A DNA stretch of 64,000 bases from Haliotis asinina (GCF_037392515.1 NC_090280.1:25611118-25675117); one strand, 5' to 3'; counted from the first letter of the stretch, positions 11,690-24,989 are shown. Notes: generated from the sequence alone by a model not told the origin. Made by a program: numbers and translations.

Positions 11690-13070
11690 GAAGACACACC
11701 ACAATTAGTCACACAAAGAAAGACGTGAACTGACTATAAAGCGTTGCCACTATGGACAAACTTCGGTCCAGTCGGTGAGCGATAAAATCCTTTACAGGCA
11801 CCATTTTTGCATCGATAGTTATCGAATTAAAAGTTCTTGACAAGGCAATGTAGACAATGTACGGTTCACTCATGAGTAATAGTGTAGCGGACACACCCGT
11901 CTACCTCGATTTCCCTTTGAAATAATAACTTTTACTAAGGAAACTGCCGTATAGGCTCGAAAAAGGAGTTCTTGGTCTCGGTGTAACCCAATTGCTCTCT
12001 GTCCAGAATTAATTGTCAGTCATTGGAGAAGATTAACAACCCTACCAAATACTTCTCAACCCTTAACCAACCCCAACACCAAGTCAGTCTTCAAATTCTC
12101 AAAATGGAGATGAGCACATGTAAAACGACATAAAACCCCATGTGAAGATATTATGTTATCTTTGTTATGTTATATTACCGAGTTTGAAAGTGGGTGCCCG
12201 AGTTAGCAACCACAGCCACTGTGAGGTCAGTTGCTTCTATACTTCTATATAGTTCAGACGTACTGAAGGCATAATTTAGTGCCTTTGAGTATTTGAGTAT
12301 TTCCGGGAATTACAAATAGATATTTGTAATCTATCTACCTGCTTCAAGTGCTTCACACTCAATTGCTCAACCTAGCATAACCCCTCTGTAATATAACTGT
12401 TGCGGCAAGTATTTCTTTTAAATCCAAGAGCTTTGGTACTGTGTTAACAAAATTGGTATCGTATTTCTGTGCTGTCTGTGAATGACATTAACAATGACAT
12501 CTGCAGCCATTCCTTATGAATGATGTAAAATAAATATGCACCAAAAAGTGGATGATTAGTTGCTCAAGATGGGCATCTTGCATCCCAGGATGCCATGTCA
12601 TCAAATGGGATATAACAATACCGGTGAAAAATCCGCTTTGAGTGTCTCTGCTATCCGTGTCGTTTCAAAAAACCACTCGACTGCAAAGAATGGAGGGACT
12701 TCATAATCCCACACAAAGGAAGCAGTTTCGTTGGCGCACACTGTCACATTTTCCGCTGCAAATACAAGTTGTATGGATATATATACTCCTCACAAAAAGC
12801 ATCAAGTTCTTTCAGTGTAAGATATTTATCAATCTCAATAGTGATTTTAGCCTACATGTTACTGAAAGGAAAATATTTAAAGAATACGTGCCCTTTAGTG
12901 ACTGCCAAATCGATTTAACTAATAACACTGACATTGCCCGACCACAACCACCCTCAATAGCAACATGCAAGTTGTGTGCCATGAATGTGATCCACTCTTC
13001 ACAAATGCGCGCTGATCGGTGTGAGCCTACCAACAATCATTCCTCTGGTACAACAAGCGGGTCCTAACTT
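11690..13070. other. no gene recognised
   Basis: The missing 5' exons of the minus-strand receptor were looked for here and not found. The last ~100 bases may contain more of the Tc1 remnant that is clear from 13077. Confidence 0.35.
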
Positions 13071-13076
13071 TTTTTG

Positions 13077-13238
13077 ATGGATGATAATGCCTGAGAAAGA
13101 GTTGTTAATGATGTTGTTTAGATCAACAACATCCCACATATGGAATGGCCTGCAAGGTCACCTGATCTTAATACCACTGAATATGCATGGGGTATTATTG
13201 GAAGTCGTGCGTACGGTCTCAGTGTTCACACCCAGGAT
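13077..13238 (+). pseudogene. Tc1-like transposase remnant
   Basis: Translation gives MDDNA (second catalytic Asp block), then HMEWPARSPDLN and TTEYAW, which correspond to the Tc1 HM.WPA.SPDLNPIEH.W motif. Two in-frame stops, and three residues fewer than DD34E spacing, show decay. It ends at the target duplication of a family A SINE. Confidence 0.75.
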
Positions 13239-13240
13239 GA

Positions 13241-13455
13241 GTGAGTGAGTTAGTGTAGTTTTACGCCGCACTCAACAACATTCTAGATATATGGCGGTAG
13301 TCTGTAAATAATCGAGTCTGGACCAGACAATCCAGTGATCAACAACATGAGCATCTATCTGCGCAATCAGGAACCGATGACATGTGTCAGCCAATTCATA
13401 CCTTCAAGCATGGGTTGGTGAAGGTCTATTCTACCCCGGGACCTTCACGGGTCCC
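13241..13455 (-). mobile_element. SINE family A copy
   Basis: The tail (plus-strand GTGAGTGAGTTAGTGTAGTTTTACGCC) and head (ACCTTCACGGGTC at the other end) are both present. CCCAGGATGA (13231-13240) and CCCAGGGTGA (13456-13465) flank it and match at 9 of 10 bases, a probable target-site duplication. Some internal sequence is missing compared with the 62594 copy. Confidence 0.8.
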
Positions 13456-13469
13456 CCCCAGGGTGAACT

Positions 13470-16400
13470 TGGGCAGGCGTTAATGTGAAAATGACAGAAC
13501 ATTCCACAACAGAAACTTTAAAGATTCATTCGGTCAATGCAAAGAGTTGTGGAATCTTGCAATTGGGCCCATGGTGGCCATACGCGTTACTGAACAGTTT
13601 CATTGTCCCAAACAGACTTCAACTATAATGTTAACATATTTCTCCATCAATGCAACGCATTTTTCACGACTGTTTCACGGGTACATACTTTTGATGATTT
13701 GTAAGTCTGTTAATGTTCAATACCATTTCACTTCATTTTGTTAATCGTGTGTACATATCTTTCACCAATTCACCATTCCATGGTATGCATTTTCAATAAA
13801 TGAAAATGTAACGAGACGAGAAAAAAAATGTCTGCTTAACTTTTTGTGATGTAGTAGTATATTATGGCCGCTTCGTTCGAGTTATCTCATCTTAGATCAG
13901 TTTGTGGTTTTGAATATGCGGCGGAGCCGTGAGTGGCGGGTGACTGACATGAGTCTGAATTAGTGTGAGTGAAAGAATGGTGACCCGATTCATGATAACC
14001 CATGAAAACACCCCGACTAGTATACGTTACCACATACCATCATTAGCGCATGATGTTAGCTCGAACAGCAGTAATAGTATCCAAACTGCAACACAACCAG
14101 TGCAAGACCGTCAATTACAAGACATCTGTTAGCTTTGTAAAGCAAAATAATTGCAAAGTCATATTTCATCGCATACCTAGCATGGGAAATAGAACTTTAA
14201 AAAGCTTTATGATAAAAAGCAGTTTTTCATTGCTGGAAAAGGCTATTTTCACATTCGACTTCGATGGCACAAATGAGTGATGTCTATGTGGATATTGGAA
14301 TAGAAAAATAAAGGCCCCGAATGTATTAAAACAATAATATAATATGTTATTGGATTAATCTGGTAAGAAGCGCCTTGAGCACCTGCCGTCCTTTCTTGTG
14401 TAGTTTCACATCAAGATTTGAGAATAATAACACTAGGAGATGGAAAATCATTTTAAAGTGAAGTTTAGTTCAAATATGTAGCGCACTAATATATTTATGA
14501 AGAATGACGGTCACCGTAGAATGTTGTTGGTGCTATTTAATTTTATCATATACACCATATTTTCCCTGGATTTTATCTTTTCTCACAATACATACAGTTA
14601 TGACTGAACACGGCTTTTTTCTGTATGGATATGGTAGTATGTATCTGAAGTGCTCAGTTTCTGTTGAGATACAGAAAACAGAGTCGAAGACTATTACAGG
14701 TCTCGGAATGCAGGCACCTTTTTGTTATAACAGGAAAACAGTGACGCGTGCTAATGAGAATACAATAGGAGATTTATACAGGGGAATCTCCTAACCCTAC
14801 GTGGGCGAAATTTCAGAAAGTGAGCGAGAGCTCATAGTGCATTCTTACTCTTAAGAGAGCGAAGTTCAATTTTTCATGATTTTGTTTTGGAATAAATGAG
14901 TTTACAAAACTCGCTGTAGGGTATATGTGTTACAGGGAATGTGTGAAACCATGGATTTCCCTAAACGAGTCAGTGGTTTAGTGAAATAGTTATGATTTCA
15001 GGTATTCCCCGAAGTTTCATGGGGTTTTATGAAATTATTGCTTTTCATGCTGTTCCATGACATATATTCCCCGTTAGGATATCAGTGAATGCGTGAAATT
15101 AATTATTGTAGCTTAAAACTGTATTGTTGAGTCTCATTTCATCCCTCAGATGTTAGGAACTTAAAACTTTGACAATGTAACGATGACCCTTTTGACTAAT
15201 TACTTCTTTGAGTCGGGGTACCAAGTTAATTTTCTCGCGGCTTTACTGTTGAGTCTCATTTCATTCCTTAGGTCTTAGGAGTTGAAAACTTTAACTTTTT
15301 TCTGATGACACTAAGTTAAGCTGAGAGAGGGAAATCGTCAGGTTTCCATAATATTCCAGTTGATTTTTTGAGAAATGGCACATGTATAGATTATCTTCAT
15401 AATCTGTTTTCTACGTGTTATGAGACTGGCCATGTACCTCCCAGCTGGGTACAGGGAATCAAAAGTAAAAGTAAATGAAAATGTGCCAAATGTTGTTCCG
15501 TGTGTCACTAGCAGTGCGTCCTTTAAACAACACTACAATGTCTATTTTGGAATTCTTTGGTGTACCTACTCGACAGATGTTGCATTCTCTTCATACTGGT
15601 CTGGCAGTTCTCTCACACTTGATTTGCGTCAGCATAATCCACGGTATTCATTGCCGAACATCCTGGCAAATATCTAAACCATCAAATGCATTTTATTTTC
15701 AGAAATCTTCATACTGATTGAGTTTTGCATTTTACACAAAAAGAAGGCCTCACCATGAATAATGTTACGTAAGTGTGTAAATACATTCTGTATTTTCCAT
15801 CAAATGCATGCACTCTTGCACTGAGTTGACTCATATTGGAGTTAATGTAGTGCATCTAAACCTTCACACCTTACTGACAGCTTAACCATCATTATCATGG
15901 CCATCAGCACAGCCATGTCTGCTTGTAATTGATCTTACAGTAAGGCTGGTTCGCCACGGAAGTTTAACACTGTGTTGGTAGATGCTGTTTTCTTACCATA
16001 CATATAATATGAAACAGATCTCCCTGACAGTCAGTCGAGTGGGGCCGAGTTTTTTTTTCATAAATGAATTAGCGACAATTGTGTATCAAAATTTTACAGA
16101 TGGTATTTAGTTGCATTCAGATATTGTTTAGGCATTCTTGCTCTAGTTTCCTGATAATGTCATCATGTTCTCGAGTACAGTGAAGTTTCTACAAAAATAG
16201 ATTCCTTGAAATGTCTGCTCAGTGTAAATACTACTAAAACAAAAGCCTGGTCGTAAAGAATGGCGGTAAATTGTCCAAATCAGAAAAGTATATTTGCACA
16301 ACGTAGAATACGTAGCTGTTGTCAACCGATGTACATTTTGAAGAGTCCATTTTGCAAATAAGTTATCCAGGTATTCACAGTGGCAATAGGTTTTAATGGA

Positions 16401-17340
16401 CATTTACAGACGTTTAGAGAAACTGGGCAATGTAAATTTCAAAACATTTTTAAGATATGCTAGACAAACACAAAAACCAGTTATTTAAAAGACTCTGTAC
16501 TATAGGCCTATGACCTCTCCAAGAAATGGAATAAAAGAGTTAGGTTGTGGATAATATTTTCTGACTATACATGTAGTAGACAGAAAGGACTTAGTTAAAA
16601 TGTCTTCGACCCTCGTACAGCGGCTGAGCAGGTCGGCTGACCATCACCACTGTTGTGCTGCCTGGTCGTTGCTGCACTTTCATGCAATTGTATAAACGTC
16701 GAATACAGTGTTGTGTGTCCACTTTGGGCCATCTGTTTTTGCACAGTGACATCCCAAAACTATACCAGTCCGAGATATATGGAGTACAAGAAGAGTCATT
16801 CCCATACAACAGGAAGTGGATGCACTCAACCTGTGTGTGTCTCCTACATTGAGTATCATTCAGCCGTCGAATGTGTGTACCCCAGTATCGAGTTGACGCT
16901 CAAGTAAAGGGTATTTCATTCTTACTGTCAGCAACATTAAACTGTTAAAATGTTAGTGTGCTATTTTTATGTCTGAAAATGTTAGTGTGCCAGTTACATC
17001 ATGAATACTTACGGATCACTCCACTGTACATAAACCACACAGCCTCGATCATGGCGTCGATGCGTCATCAGCGGTCCTGGTTATCATAAACTGTACAAGA
17101 CTGTTGTTTAGTGTTGTGCTGCCGAATGTCCCTGTGGACAAAAGGCCCATAGGACGGAAAAACGCCATGTAGGGCAAAATCTCGAACACTCCAAATGAAT
17201 TATGAAGATTGTTTGTTATTCAAATATTTTCAACCGACATCCCGTACATAATGAGCACCAATGAGCACTACCATAAACTGGGTACATTACAAGTTGGATA
17301 CGATGGATACAGAGGAGGCACACTTCACATTCTCATATTC
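13470..17340. other. long stretch without a supported gene
   Basis: AT-rich; open frames are short and unrecognised. One weak tandem duplication is visible: a CTGTTGAGTCTCATTTCAT segment near 15130 recurs near 15247 with matching downstream sequence. A minus-strand frame at 16591-16809 is open but shows no family signature. Confidence 0.4.
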
Positions 17341-17342
17341 TG

Positions 17343-17655
17343 GAGTGAGTGAGTGAGTGAGTGAGTTAATTATACGCCGCACTCAGCTGTATGGCGCCGG
17401 TTTGTAAACAATCAAATCTGAACCAGACAATCCAGTCATCAACAGTATGAACATCGATCCGCGCGATTGGGAACCGATCACATATGTCAACTAAGTCATC
17501 GAGTCTGACCACCCGATCCCGTTAGTCGCCTTTTATGTGGCAAGCATGGGTTGCTGAAGGCCTAGTCTACTATTATGGATAACATTAATGGTTCTCGTCA
17601 CTATATACCTGAAATATTGCCGATGTGACGGTAAAGTTTAAATCACTCACTCACA
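17343..17655 (-). mobile_element. SINE family A, 5'-truncated, joined to another tail-bearing repeat
   Basis: The first ~235 bases are a family A copy in minus orientation, lacking the GACCTTCACGGGTC end. At 17590-17655 follows a second repeat in the opposite sense (CTGAAATATTGCCGATGTGACGG ending in TCACTCACTCAC). A reversed relative of that piece lies at 39724-39775. Two tail-bearing repeats thus lie head to head with TCAC-type tracts outside. Confidence 0.65.
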
Positions 17656-17659
17656 TATT

Positions 17660-18595
17660 AATTCAGGTTACACATTGTATCTAATCACATCTATTCGAAT
17701 TAATTAAGAGAACATTGCGAGAGTAATTAAACGGTATAATCCGAAAAAATGGCACTCTCCAGATGACGTAATTAGGGCGGTGTTATAATCCACTTTTTGA
17801 AGAAAATGTATGGCAGTTTGACTAGGGTCAGTTTGGCCATATTTTTAAATGACCCACGGAAATCGCACTGTCAGGATTGGGAAAGCTACCATCACTAACT
17901 GGGACTAACTGGTCTGTGTGAAAATGATATTATGTTAATTAATCCTGCGTGAAAATGAAATAAGGTTAGGTAAGCCTTAATTAATCCATTGCTACCTACG
18001 TGATCAATTGCTACTTGGGTAGTTTAATCCTAATGCCCATCTAATGATTAAGAATACAGTGTGTTTGTTTACACTTTCTAAGTTTGGACAGGATAGGGTT
18101 ATGAACACTCAGTTTCTGTACACACGGAGACAGGAAATGTCTCGTTTTTTGTATTTTATTTTCTTTTAACATTGAGAGAAGGAAATATGACTGCCATAAA
18201 TACTTGTTAGTCAGTATTTTGGTCACACAAAAGTATTATGAAGGCAGAGAAATGTGAAATTTTAGATGGAAGGAAAGCAGGTGGGGATTTGATTCTGGGT
18301 GGTTACACATGTAAATGTAGGAAGGGATGATTGGCAAGGTATCATTGATCAATTTAGTCGATCCGTTTAATTAGCCCACTCAAGTCCAGTGAGTAATGCA
18401 TTCCCTATCAGTTAAGCTGTGTGAACAGCAACTGCTAGAAATCGGACCAAATCCGTTAAACAGCTCAGAGTATTGCATAAAAATACATCTCAAAGTACAG
18501 GATAAAAAAAGGTCTGAAAATATTGAATAAGTATGAACCTCAAAGTGTCAGTTGAGGAAACATTTCAGAAACATTCATCTTTAATATGAAAAACA
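17660..18595. other. no gene recognised
   Basis: AT-rich, no coding signal. The phrase GACTAGGGTCAGT.TGGCCAT near 17820 recurs near 18700. Confidence 0.4.
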
Positions 18596-18599
18596 ATGT

Positions 18600-18845
18600 A
18601 TGGCCATTTTGAGTTTTTATGTGGTCATTTTGACTTTTTAATATGGCCATTTTGACAAAGGGTTGTGGTCATTTTGACGTTTTTATGTGGCCTCCTTGAC
18701 TAGGGTCAGTGTGGCCATTTTTTCGTGTGGCCATTTTGACCTCTTCCCGTTCCCGCATGTTTGGGGGTTTTGTCCAGAAGGTCCTCATTTGAGGTAAGGG
18801 GTTTTTGTCCTAGGGCGCTTTGTCAACAGGGTGATTGTCCTACAA
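18600..18845. repeat. degenerate tandem repeat plus GGACAAAA-type dispersed repeat
   Basis: At 18600-18745 the phrase TGTGGCCATTTTGAC recurs six or more times with ~22-30 base spacing. At 18755-18845 follows a GTTTTGTCC-rich piece whose reverse-complement relative is at 39945-40045, with weaker similarity at 17130-17190. Confidence 0.5.
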
Positions 18846-18849
18846 TTCG

Positions 18850-19320
18850 TTTAACAACTTAACCACTTGGGAATCTAGTAAATATCACCTAATATTGTCA
18901 CGAAACATGTACCAGTGTTGGAAAATGAAAGTGTTCATATTATAATGAAAATTTGTGTTATTTGTGATCAAACATTATATGATAAAGTAATTAACAACAT
19001 GTCACGTGGAAACTATCCATATGAATAACACAACCATTCCACAATATAAACACCAGTCATGAACAGCTAAACGAGTTAAACCATTGCTGCATATCATTTC
19101 AACTTACGGTAATGTAAATTAACCTTTTTCGTCAGATGTACTACGCAAACAAAATGTAAGAAACAACTTTTCTAAATATAGTGAAACTAACATAACCGGC
19201 CTAAATCGAATTCATTAAGTGCGGAAACCAATTTGTATTCGTGATGCTACCAATAATCCATAATCATGTGATTACATAGATGCTTTACAGAGTCTTGTTA
19301 CACATTTTAGATCTTCTGCT
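18850..19320. other. no gene recognised
   Basis: AT-rich sequence with no feature recognised. Confidence 0.4.
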
Positions 19321-19325
19321 GTGAA

Positions 19326-20884
19326 CTAGAATGAACAGCAATACCTCCCCACGTGTTTGGGATCAGACAACACACACAGGATGTCTAAAAATGAAACCCA
19401 GATGGCATCTTCTCTTCTTGGCCACTTGAACTGATGGGCAACCTTCTTTTCCATGAAGGAGATTAAACAGTCACATTCAGATAGGTCCACGTTTGGTTTG
19501 GCCAGTATACCATTTCTGTTGGTATAGAGCTGCGACATAACTGGCCTCGTTGACAGTAAGGGTCATCTCCTTTCGTGTTTTCAGGATCAGCAGGTAGATT
19601 AGCGGCAGAATCTGATCCAGAGGTTCCAAGAGTAACATCTTTGGAGTGTATCTCAGCTTCATGTACATCATGTGTGGATTTGCTGGATGCCGTGCCTTTT
19701 CCAGTCAGCGTGATACTTGCTATCTAAGAACAGCATGCAATAACATGATGTTGTTCTAGAAAGGATAACTCCCGAAGATACGCCCACAACTGCATGGACA
19801 TGTTACTTTTACGGTTTTGACAGTCTTTGTGAGATCCTGAAGTTCTTCCCTTATTGGAGCAACGTCCTCAGCATTCAGGAAGTCGGAGTTATGGGATGAG
19901 CCTCTTGAAAGCATAAACTGTTCTAGCGTTGTGACCTCCATCATCAGACCCGTGAAGGTCCCGGGGTAGAATAGGCCTTCAGCAACCCATGCTTGCCATA
20001 AAAGGCGACTCAGCTTGTCGTAAGAGGCGACTAACGGGATCGGGTGGTCAGGTTCGCTGACTTGGTTGACACCTGTCATCGGTTACGCAGATCGATGCTC
20101 ATTTTGTTGATCACTGGATTGTCTGGTCCAGACTCGATTATTTACAGACCGCCGCCAGATAGCTGGGATATTGGTGAGTGCGGCGTAAAACTAAACTCAC
20201 TCACTCACCTCCATCATCAGACGCGAAGACATAGCTCTGGTGGGCCAGATCACAATCAGAAATGCATTATGCTACAATGGGATGGAGAGTCACCATATTT
20301 GCATTCCAGTAGGCTTTTTTAACTTCATCGGCACATGAACAAGTAAAATTTTGAGAAAGGTCCATATGAATAATTTGTACTGGTCCTTAACTTTACATAT
20401 GTGGGTAAGAAATTCACAATTTTCCTTTTGAAACGTTTCAGTGAAGTCTGATTTGTTCATATCATTCTTGATGACTTGCATCCTTTTCTTTCCATCCTCA
20501 CGTGATACTCTTTGCCGCGTCTCACATGTTAGTTTGTCATCCTTTGACATGTTTAGTTCTGCCAGGTATTTGTCTGGTTCTTCTGCTCTAACCGTTGTGC
20601 CCTTATAACCTTGGCAGAACAGAAACTACAGAGCAAAATTTTGTCTGCTAAAACTTTTTGATTTAATATAAACGTTTTGCTCTGTCTATATCGCGTGCAG
20701 ATTTCATTTCGTCTGACATGACGTTGGCAAGCAGCAATTTCTTCATCAGCCTTTTCGATGTTTTGGACGGGGAAATTCCACCATCACAAAGATCTCTAAC
20801 AGTTCTTTTACTTGGTGTCAGTGTGTCGGTGTCATTTCGTGAACTAGAGGCATACTTTGTATAATAACTCTGAATTTGTTTCAC
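19326..20884 (-). pseudogene. broken copy of an unnamed multi-copy invertebrate gene family
   Basis: Collinear coding fragments on the minus strand. Near 20884-20663 is a helical N-terminal piece (SPSKTSKRLMKKLLLANV). Near 20280-20220 is DLAHQSYVFASDDGGHNA. Near 19850 is APIREELQDLTKTVKTVKV. At 19580-19340 a C-terminal piece has YQQKWYTGQ followed by ISFMEKKVAHQFKWPRREDA and DILCVLSDP. I recall this layout (xYxxKWYxGQ, then FMxxxxxxxFxWPxxxDxxW) from many uncharacterised mollusc and cnidarian proteins; I know no function. The fragments lie in different frames with stops, and a family A SINE splits the copy at 19950-20207, so it is dead. Confidence 0.5.
19950..20207 (+). mobile_element. SINE family A copy with perfect target-site duplication
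   Basis: It runs from CCGTGAAGGTCCCGGGGTAG to the TCACTCAC tail. The 15-base sequence CCTCCATCATCAGAC is present unchanged on both sides (19935-19949 and 20208-20222). Reading across the insertion, the host sequence is collinear, so the element was inserted into the broken gene copy described above. Confidence 0.92.
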
Positions 20885-20889
20885 AGATC

Positions 20890-21955
20890 GTTAGTTTCGC
20901 TTGCAGTTCCTATTCAGTTTCAAATATTCGGGTGTCAGCTTCTCGATCTGCCTCCTTTGTTTACCAGTTATTCTGCTGTTCTTCTCACCCATTCAAATCA
21001 TGAAGGTCAAAATGGGAACTTAACCACGAGTGAACTGCTGGTACTTCCAACATCTCCTAGTGTGCTAAAGGCTCCATTGTTTTCCTCTGTTACTTCATCA
21101 TCCAGACGTTTCTTCATCTGATTTTTCCTATCCCTTTTTTCTTCTCTGTGCTTGTCGAACGTTTTCTTTTCTGACTCTGGCATCTCTTGGGTCTATCAAC
21201 AATAGGCACGTAATATCAATTCACTCTCTGCCACTCCATTTCAAGAAACATTTCAGCTTCTTCTGTTAGTTTTCTCGCCCGATAGTCTCTTTGTAAGTCT
21301 GCCCTGGTTTTTCCCATAATTGTGATCTGAAAAGAAGCAGAACGATGACTAATGGAAGTCTCTGGCATTTATCATCAGCATGTAATTCCATAGATATGTA
21401 TCAAACAAACACTTAATTAAGATCAGAAGACTCATTTAATCATACAAAACCGTGATCCGTTTAAAAATCTAAAGTTTTATTATGGTGTGTAATTACGTTA
21501 CTAAATCTCTACTACACTTAAATTCTGTCAAGGGCTCCATATCATAAAAACGTTGCAGGCAAATATTTCGGAACAATGAGTGGTTGACTTTAGGAAGTCA
21601 AAACACTTCACCTGCAGTGGGTTTCGACTCCAAAACTCGTCCACAATATGTGAACTTCCTTTTCTTCAGTTTTGCAAACAGACAATCGAATATGGGAGAA
21701 ATTGGCACAAATATAAACGGATCATCTACAACTAACATTGTAAAGGGGAAAGAATTCTACCTACAACAATTATTGCATACCACCGAAAATACTGACATGA
21801 ATTTATTTCATGGTATTGTAGGCTGCAGAATGTAAACCACATCAAACAGTTTGAATATCAACGTTTATTTCATTATAGACATTAGAGTGAATGGTTAGTC
21901 AGTATGCTACTACATTGCAACAATATGAGTTTCACTTGAAGTTGTGAATTAGTGA
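20890..21955. other. upstream flank of the broken gene, nothing firm
   Basis: Up to about 21320 the sequence could still hold decayed 5' parts of the minus-strand relic (lysine/arginine-rich frames), but I cannot place them. The rest shows no recognised feature. Confidence 0.3.
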
Positions 21956-21959
21956 CAAC

Positions 21960-22490
21960 TGTTATGGTTAAGAAAGGTGTAAGAAATCCCCTGTGAACCA
22001 GCAAAACAGAACAAAGACAAGTCTATACATTCAAACATTGTATTATTTAGCAACGAGAGAGAGAGTAAGTTATACAAAGTCACAAGTCAATTTCACAATG
22101 CTGATTACAAAATTCAATACAAATGAGACAAAATCTAAGGCAATGGGTCACAAGATATTATATAGCAAACTCACCAAAGTCTTAGTGTGAGAGAGAAATC
22201 AACTATGCAGAATGTAAACAGCAGATAATGTAGATTCAGGCGTTGACAGATTTTGATGATCAAGTGTTGGCAGTGATGTATATCCTCCAGTTATGTGAAT
22301 GTGTGTCTGTGTGTGTCAACCCACGGCAACTTGCCTTTATATATACTTTTAGTCATTTCCCGAAAGTTCGGGCACTACTGCCATCGCCAACACCGTAGAA
22401 TGGTCTTGAAACAGTCTCCCGGAAGTAAACAAACAGAAAACCAAGAACAGATATTTTCCGGAAAACACTAAACATTATTTCTTAGTTAAC
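21960..22490 (-). mobile_element. solo-LTR-like fossil, gypsy type
   Basis: Read on minus it ends in a CTTAACCATAACA terminus. Its inner part (for example CCCCTGTGAACCAGCAAAACAG and GACAAAATCTAAGGCAATGGGTC on plus) matches, in reverse, the LTRs of the large gypsy fossil at 26273 and 38474. No internal coding region lies beside it, so it is read as a solo LTR of a related subfamily. Confidence 0.65.
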
Positions 22491-22554
22491 AACAAAATAG
22501 ACAGAAAATACACACTCGTACCACAACTAATATATACACCTGGACTTTAATTAA

Positions 22555-22718
<164 letters not shown>

Positions 22719-22951
22719 CTTGGTAAACTTTTGTTCTATTTTGTTGACAATGAAAAATCATTGACTGTGAATTGTGAATTGTACCATCTTTTGGCAAATG
22801 AAAAAGAGGAAAATTGAGTGAATTCCTGTAATGAAAAAGTATGGTTGAGCCAACATCAATGGTCAAGTGTCTGACAAATTAACAGTAAGGAAAGGCCATT
22901 TGTTACCATCTCAAAAGTTTAGCTTCAGTATTGTGTGTATCCACCACGTGC

Positions 22952-24042
22952 TCAGATGACAGTTTGCACTCTTCTCCTCATACTGCTGGTAAATCTCCTG
23001 ATGCGATCACGTGGCAATCGCTGCCATTCATCATGTAAAGCAGCTTCCAAATGTGCAAGAGTCTGTTCAGGAGGTTGCCTCAACCTCACACGACATCCAA
23101 GAAAGTCCCAGATATGCTCTAAAGGATTCACATCCGGGCTCATAGTTGGCCATGGTAATGTGGTGATAGCCTCATTCTGAAGATATGCCGTCACTGCACG
23201 TGAACGATGTTGCCTAGCATTGTCATGCATGACTAATGGGCGTGTAGGCAACGGATGATTATCAAAATGAGGTACAACAACTGAACGGGGAATATCCTGG
23301 ATGTACTGTTGACCATTGAGATTTCCATGGACAGTCACCAACTTACAGTCATGGGAGAGGCAACCCCAGACCATAACTGATCCTCCACCATAAGGAACAG
23401 CAGGATGAACATTTCTGGGCACGTAAGATGTGTTTCTATGCCTCCAGACTCTCATCTGTGACCATGTGTGACGTGGAGGAGGAACCTGCTCTCGTCTGAA
23501 CAGTGAACCCTCCTCCATGACCTCAAGTTCCACTGTTGACGAGCCATACACCACTGCAGGCGATGTCGTTTATGACGATCAGATAGAGTAGGACGTTTGA
23601 TTACTCTTTTGGACCTCATACCAGGTGCCCTAAGACGTCTTCTGACTGTTCGGGTGGATAGAGGTGTGTGGTGTAACCATAGGTGTTTCAAAACCGTACT
23701 TGTTGCAAAGGGTTCTCGCCTTACCAGACGTGCCAGATTGTGGTTATTTCGAGGTGTTGTCTTTCTGGGTTGTCCAGACCTTGGACGATCTTTTACATGT
23801 CCAGTAGCTTGATGTTTTCGAACAAGCCAACTGATTACTGAGTGACAATACCCCAGTTGTCGTCCAATGGCTTTGAAGGACATGCCTGTTGCGTGCATGC
23901 CAATAATCTGCCACCTCAGGGCTTCAGAAAGTCTTCTTGCCATTTTGATTTTTGTCACATTGAGGTAGTAACAGATTTCTTTTCTTGTATACAGAAAGTG
24001 TATCACAGAGAAAGTGGATTTTGATAAAAGTGAGGGTTGCAT
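22952..24042 (-). pseudogene. Tc1 transposase, one frameshift and an early stop
   Basis: The upstream frame (to about 23452) carries the paired-like DNA-binding region (ALRWQIIGMHATGMSFKAIG) with GHVKDRPRSGQPRKT, then the first catalytic block HCSDESRF. The downstream frame (from about 23470) continues RVWRHRNTSY, GGSVMVWG, the second Asp in MHDNARQHRS, and the Glu in SPDVNPLEHIWD. I count 34 residues between the last two acidic residues, as in Tc1. One frameshift near 23455-23475 separates the frames. A TGA at 22952-22954 precedes the usual ARGGYTQY-type end by eight codons. It was probably active fairly recently because so much is intact. Confidence 0.88.
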
Positions 24043-24228
24043 GGTTCATGTGCCCAAAGCTTTCCGTGATTTGCTTTGAATGGAAAGCAAAGGAACTTAA
24101 TGACTTTTTTAGACTACTAGAGATGTGTCCTTATACAGATATATAATAGATTTCTAACTTTATCTAACAATTGTGTTTTTATCATGATATATATTAGGGG
24201 GTGCTTAATTAAAGTCCAGGTGTATATA

Positions 24229-24790
24229 TTGTTACGGGTAATAAATTGCAGTGACAAAATGGATCAGAAATCCCCTTTGAACCATCACATTATAACATGG
24301 AAAAGTCTAAAACATTCAATAATATACTGAGAAAACATTGAGACAGTTACAGTGAATCACAATACACATTTCTAGATGCAATGTAACTGAGTCACAAACC
24401 TTATACAAATGGGTCACAAATATTAAATGTTCATTCACCAGAATCTCCCCATTTTACAGTTAGATCAGATATATTAACTGAAGTTTGCTTCCACATTGGG
24501 CAGTCAGGCATGCAAGGTCAGTTTTGAATATGATGCTGTTGGCAATAAGGCGTTGATAGGCCCCCCAAAAAAACCCAGTAATTCCGAGTAAGTCCGCGTG
24601 TGTCCCTCAACGCAACAACCATCCTTTATATAAACCGACGTAGCGTCGGGAACATTCGAACACAGCGTAGCGCTATCAGTATTCAGTGAGAATGTTCACA
24701 AACTGGAAATAAACAATAGATCGCCAAGGGCAGGTAACTGGAGCGCTATCAAATAGGCCCGCCGCTAAAAGTTCCATTGTCATTGAACAT
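24229..24790 (-). mobile_element. solo-LTR-like fossil, second family
   Basis: It starts TGTTACGGG on plus and carries CAGAAATCCCCTTTGAACCATC, a phrase parallel to the LTR at 21960 but otherwise diverged. On minus there is a TATA-like GGTTTATATAAAGG near 24635. No coding region adjoins it. The right border is uncertain. Confidence 0.45.
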
Positions 24791-24904
24791 AAATTTAGCT
24801 GATAATAAAAGTGACTCACAATCCATACCTGAAACTCTAAACATTGAGACCCAATGATAACTTACACTTAATCAATGATAATACAGATTACAGAAAACAT
24901 ACAG

Positions 24905-24934
24905 ACACACACAGACACAGACACAGAGAGAGAA

Positions 24935-24970
<36 letters not shown>

Positions 24971-24989
24971 GAGGGAGAGAGAGAGAGAG
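24905..24989. repeat. CA/GA/GATA microsatellite
   Basis: Short ACACAGACAC, then GATA units and a long GA tract. Confidence 0.9.

Noticed and set aside
16591-16809. 72-codon minus-strand frame
   Set aside because: Looks coding-like in composition, but I see no family motif, splice pairing or repeat relation.
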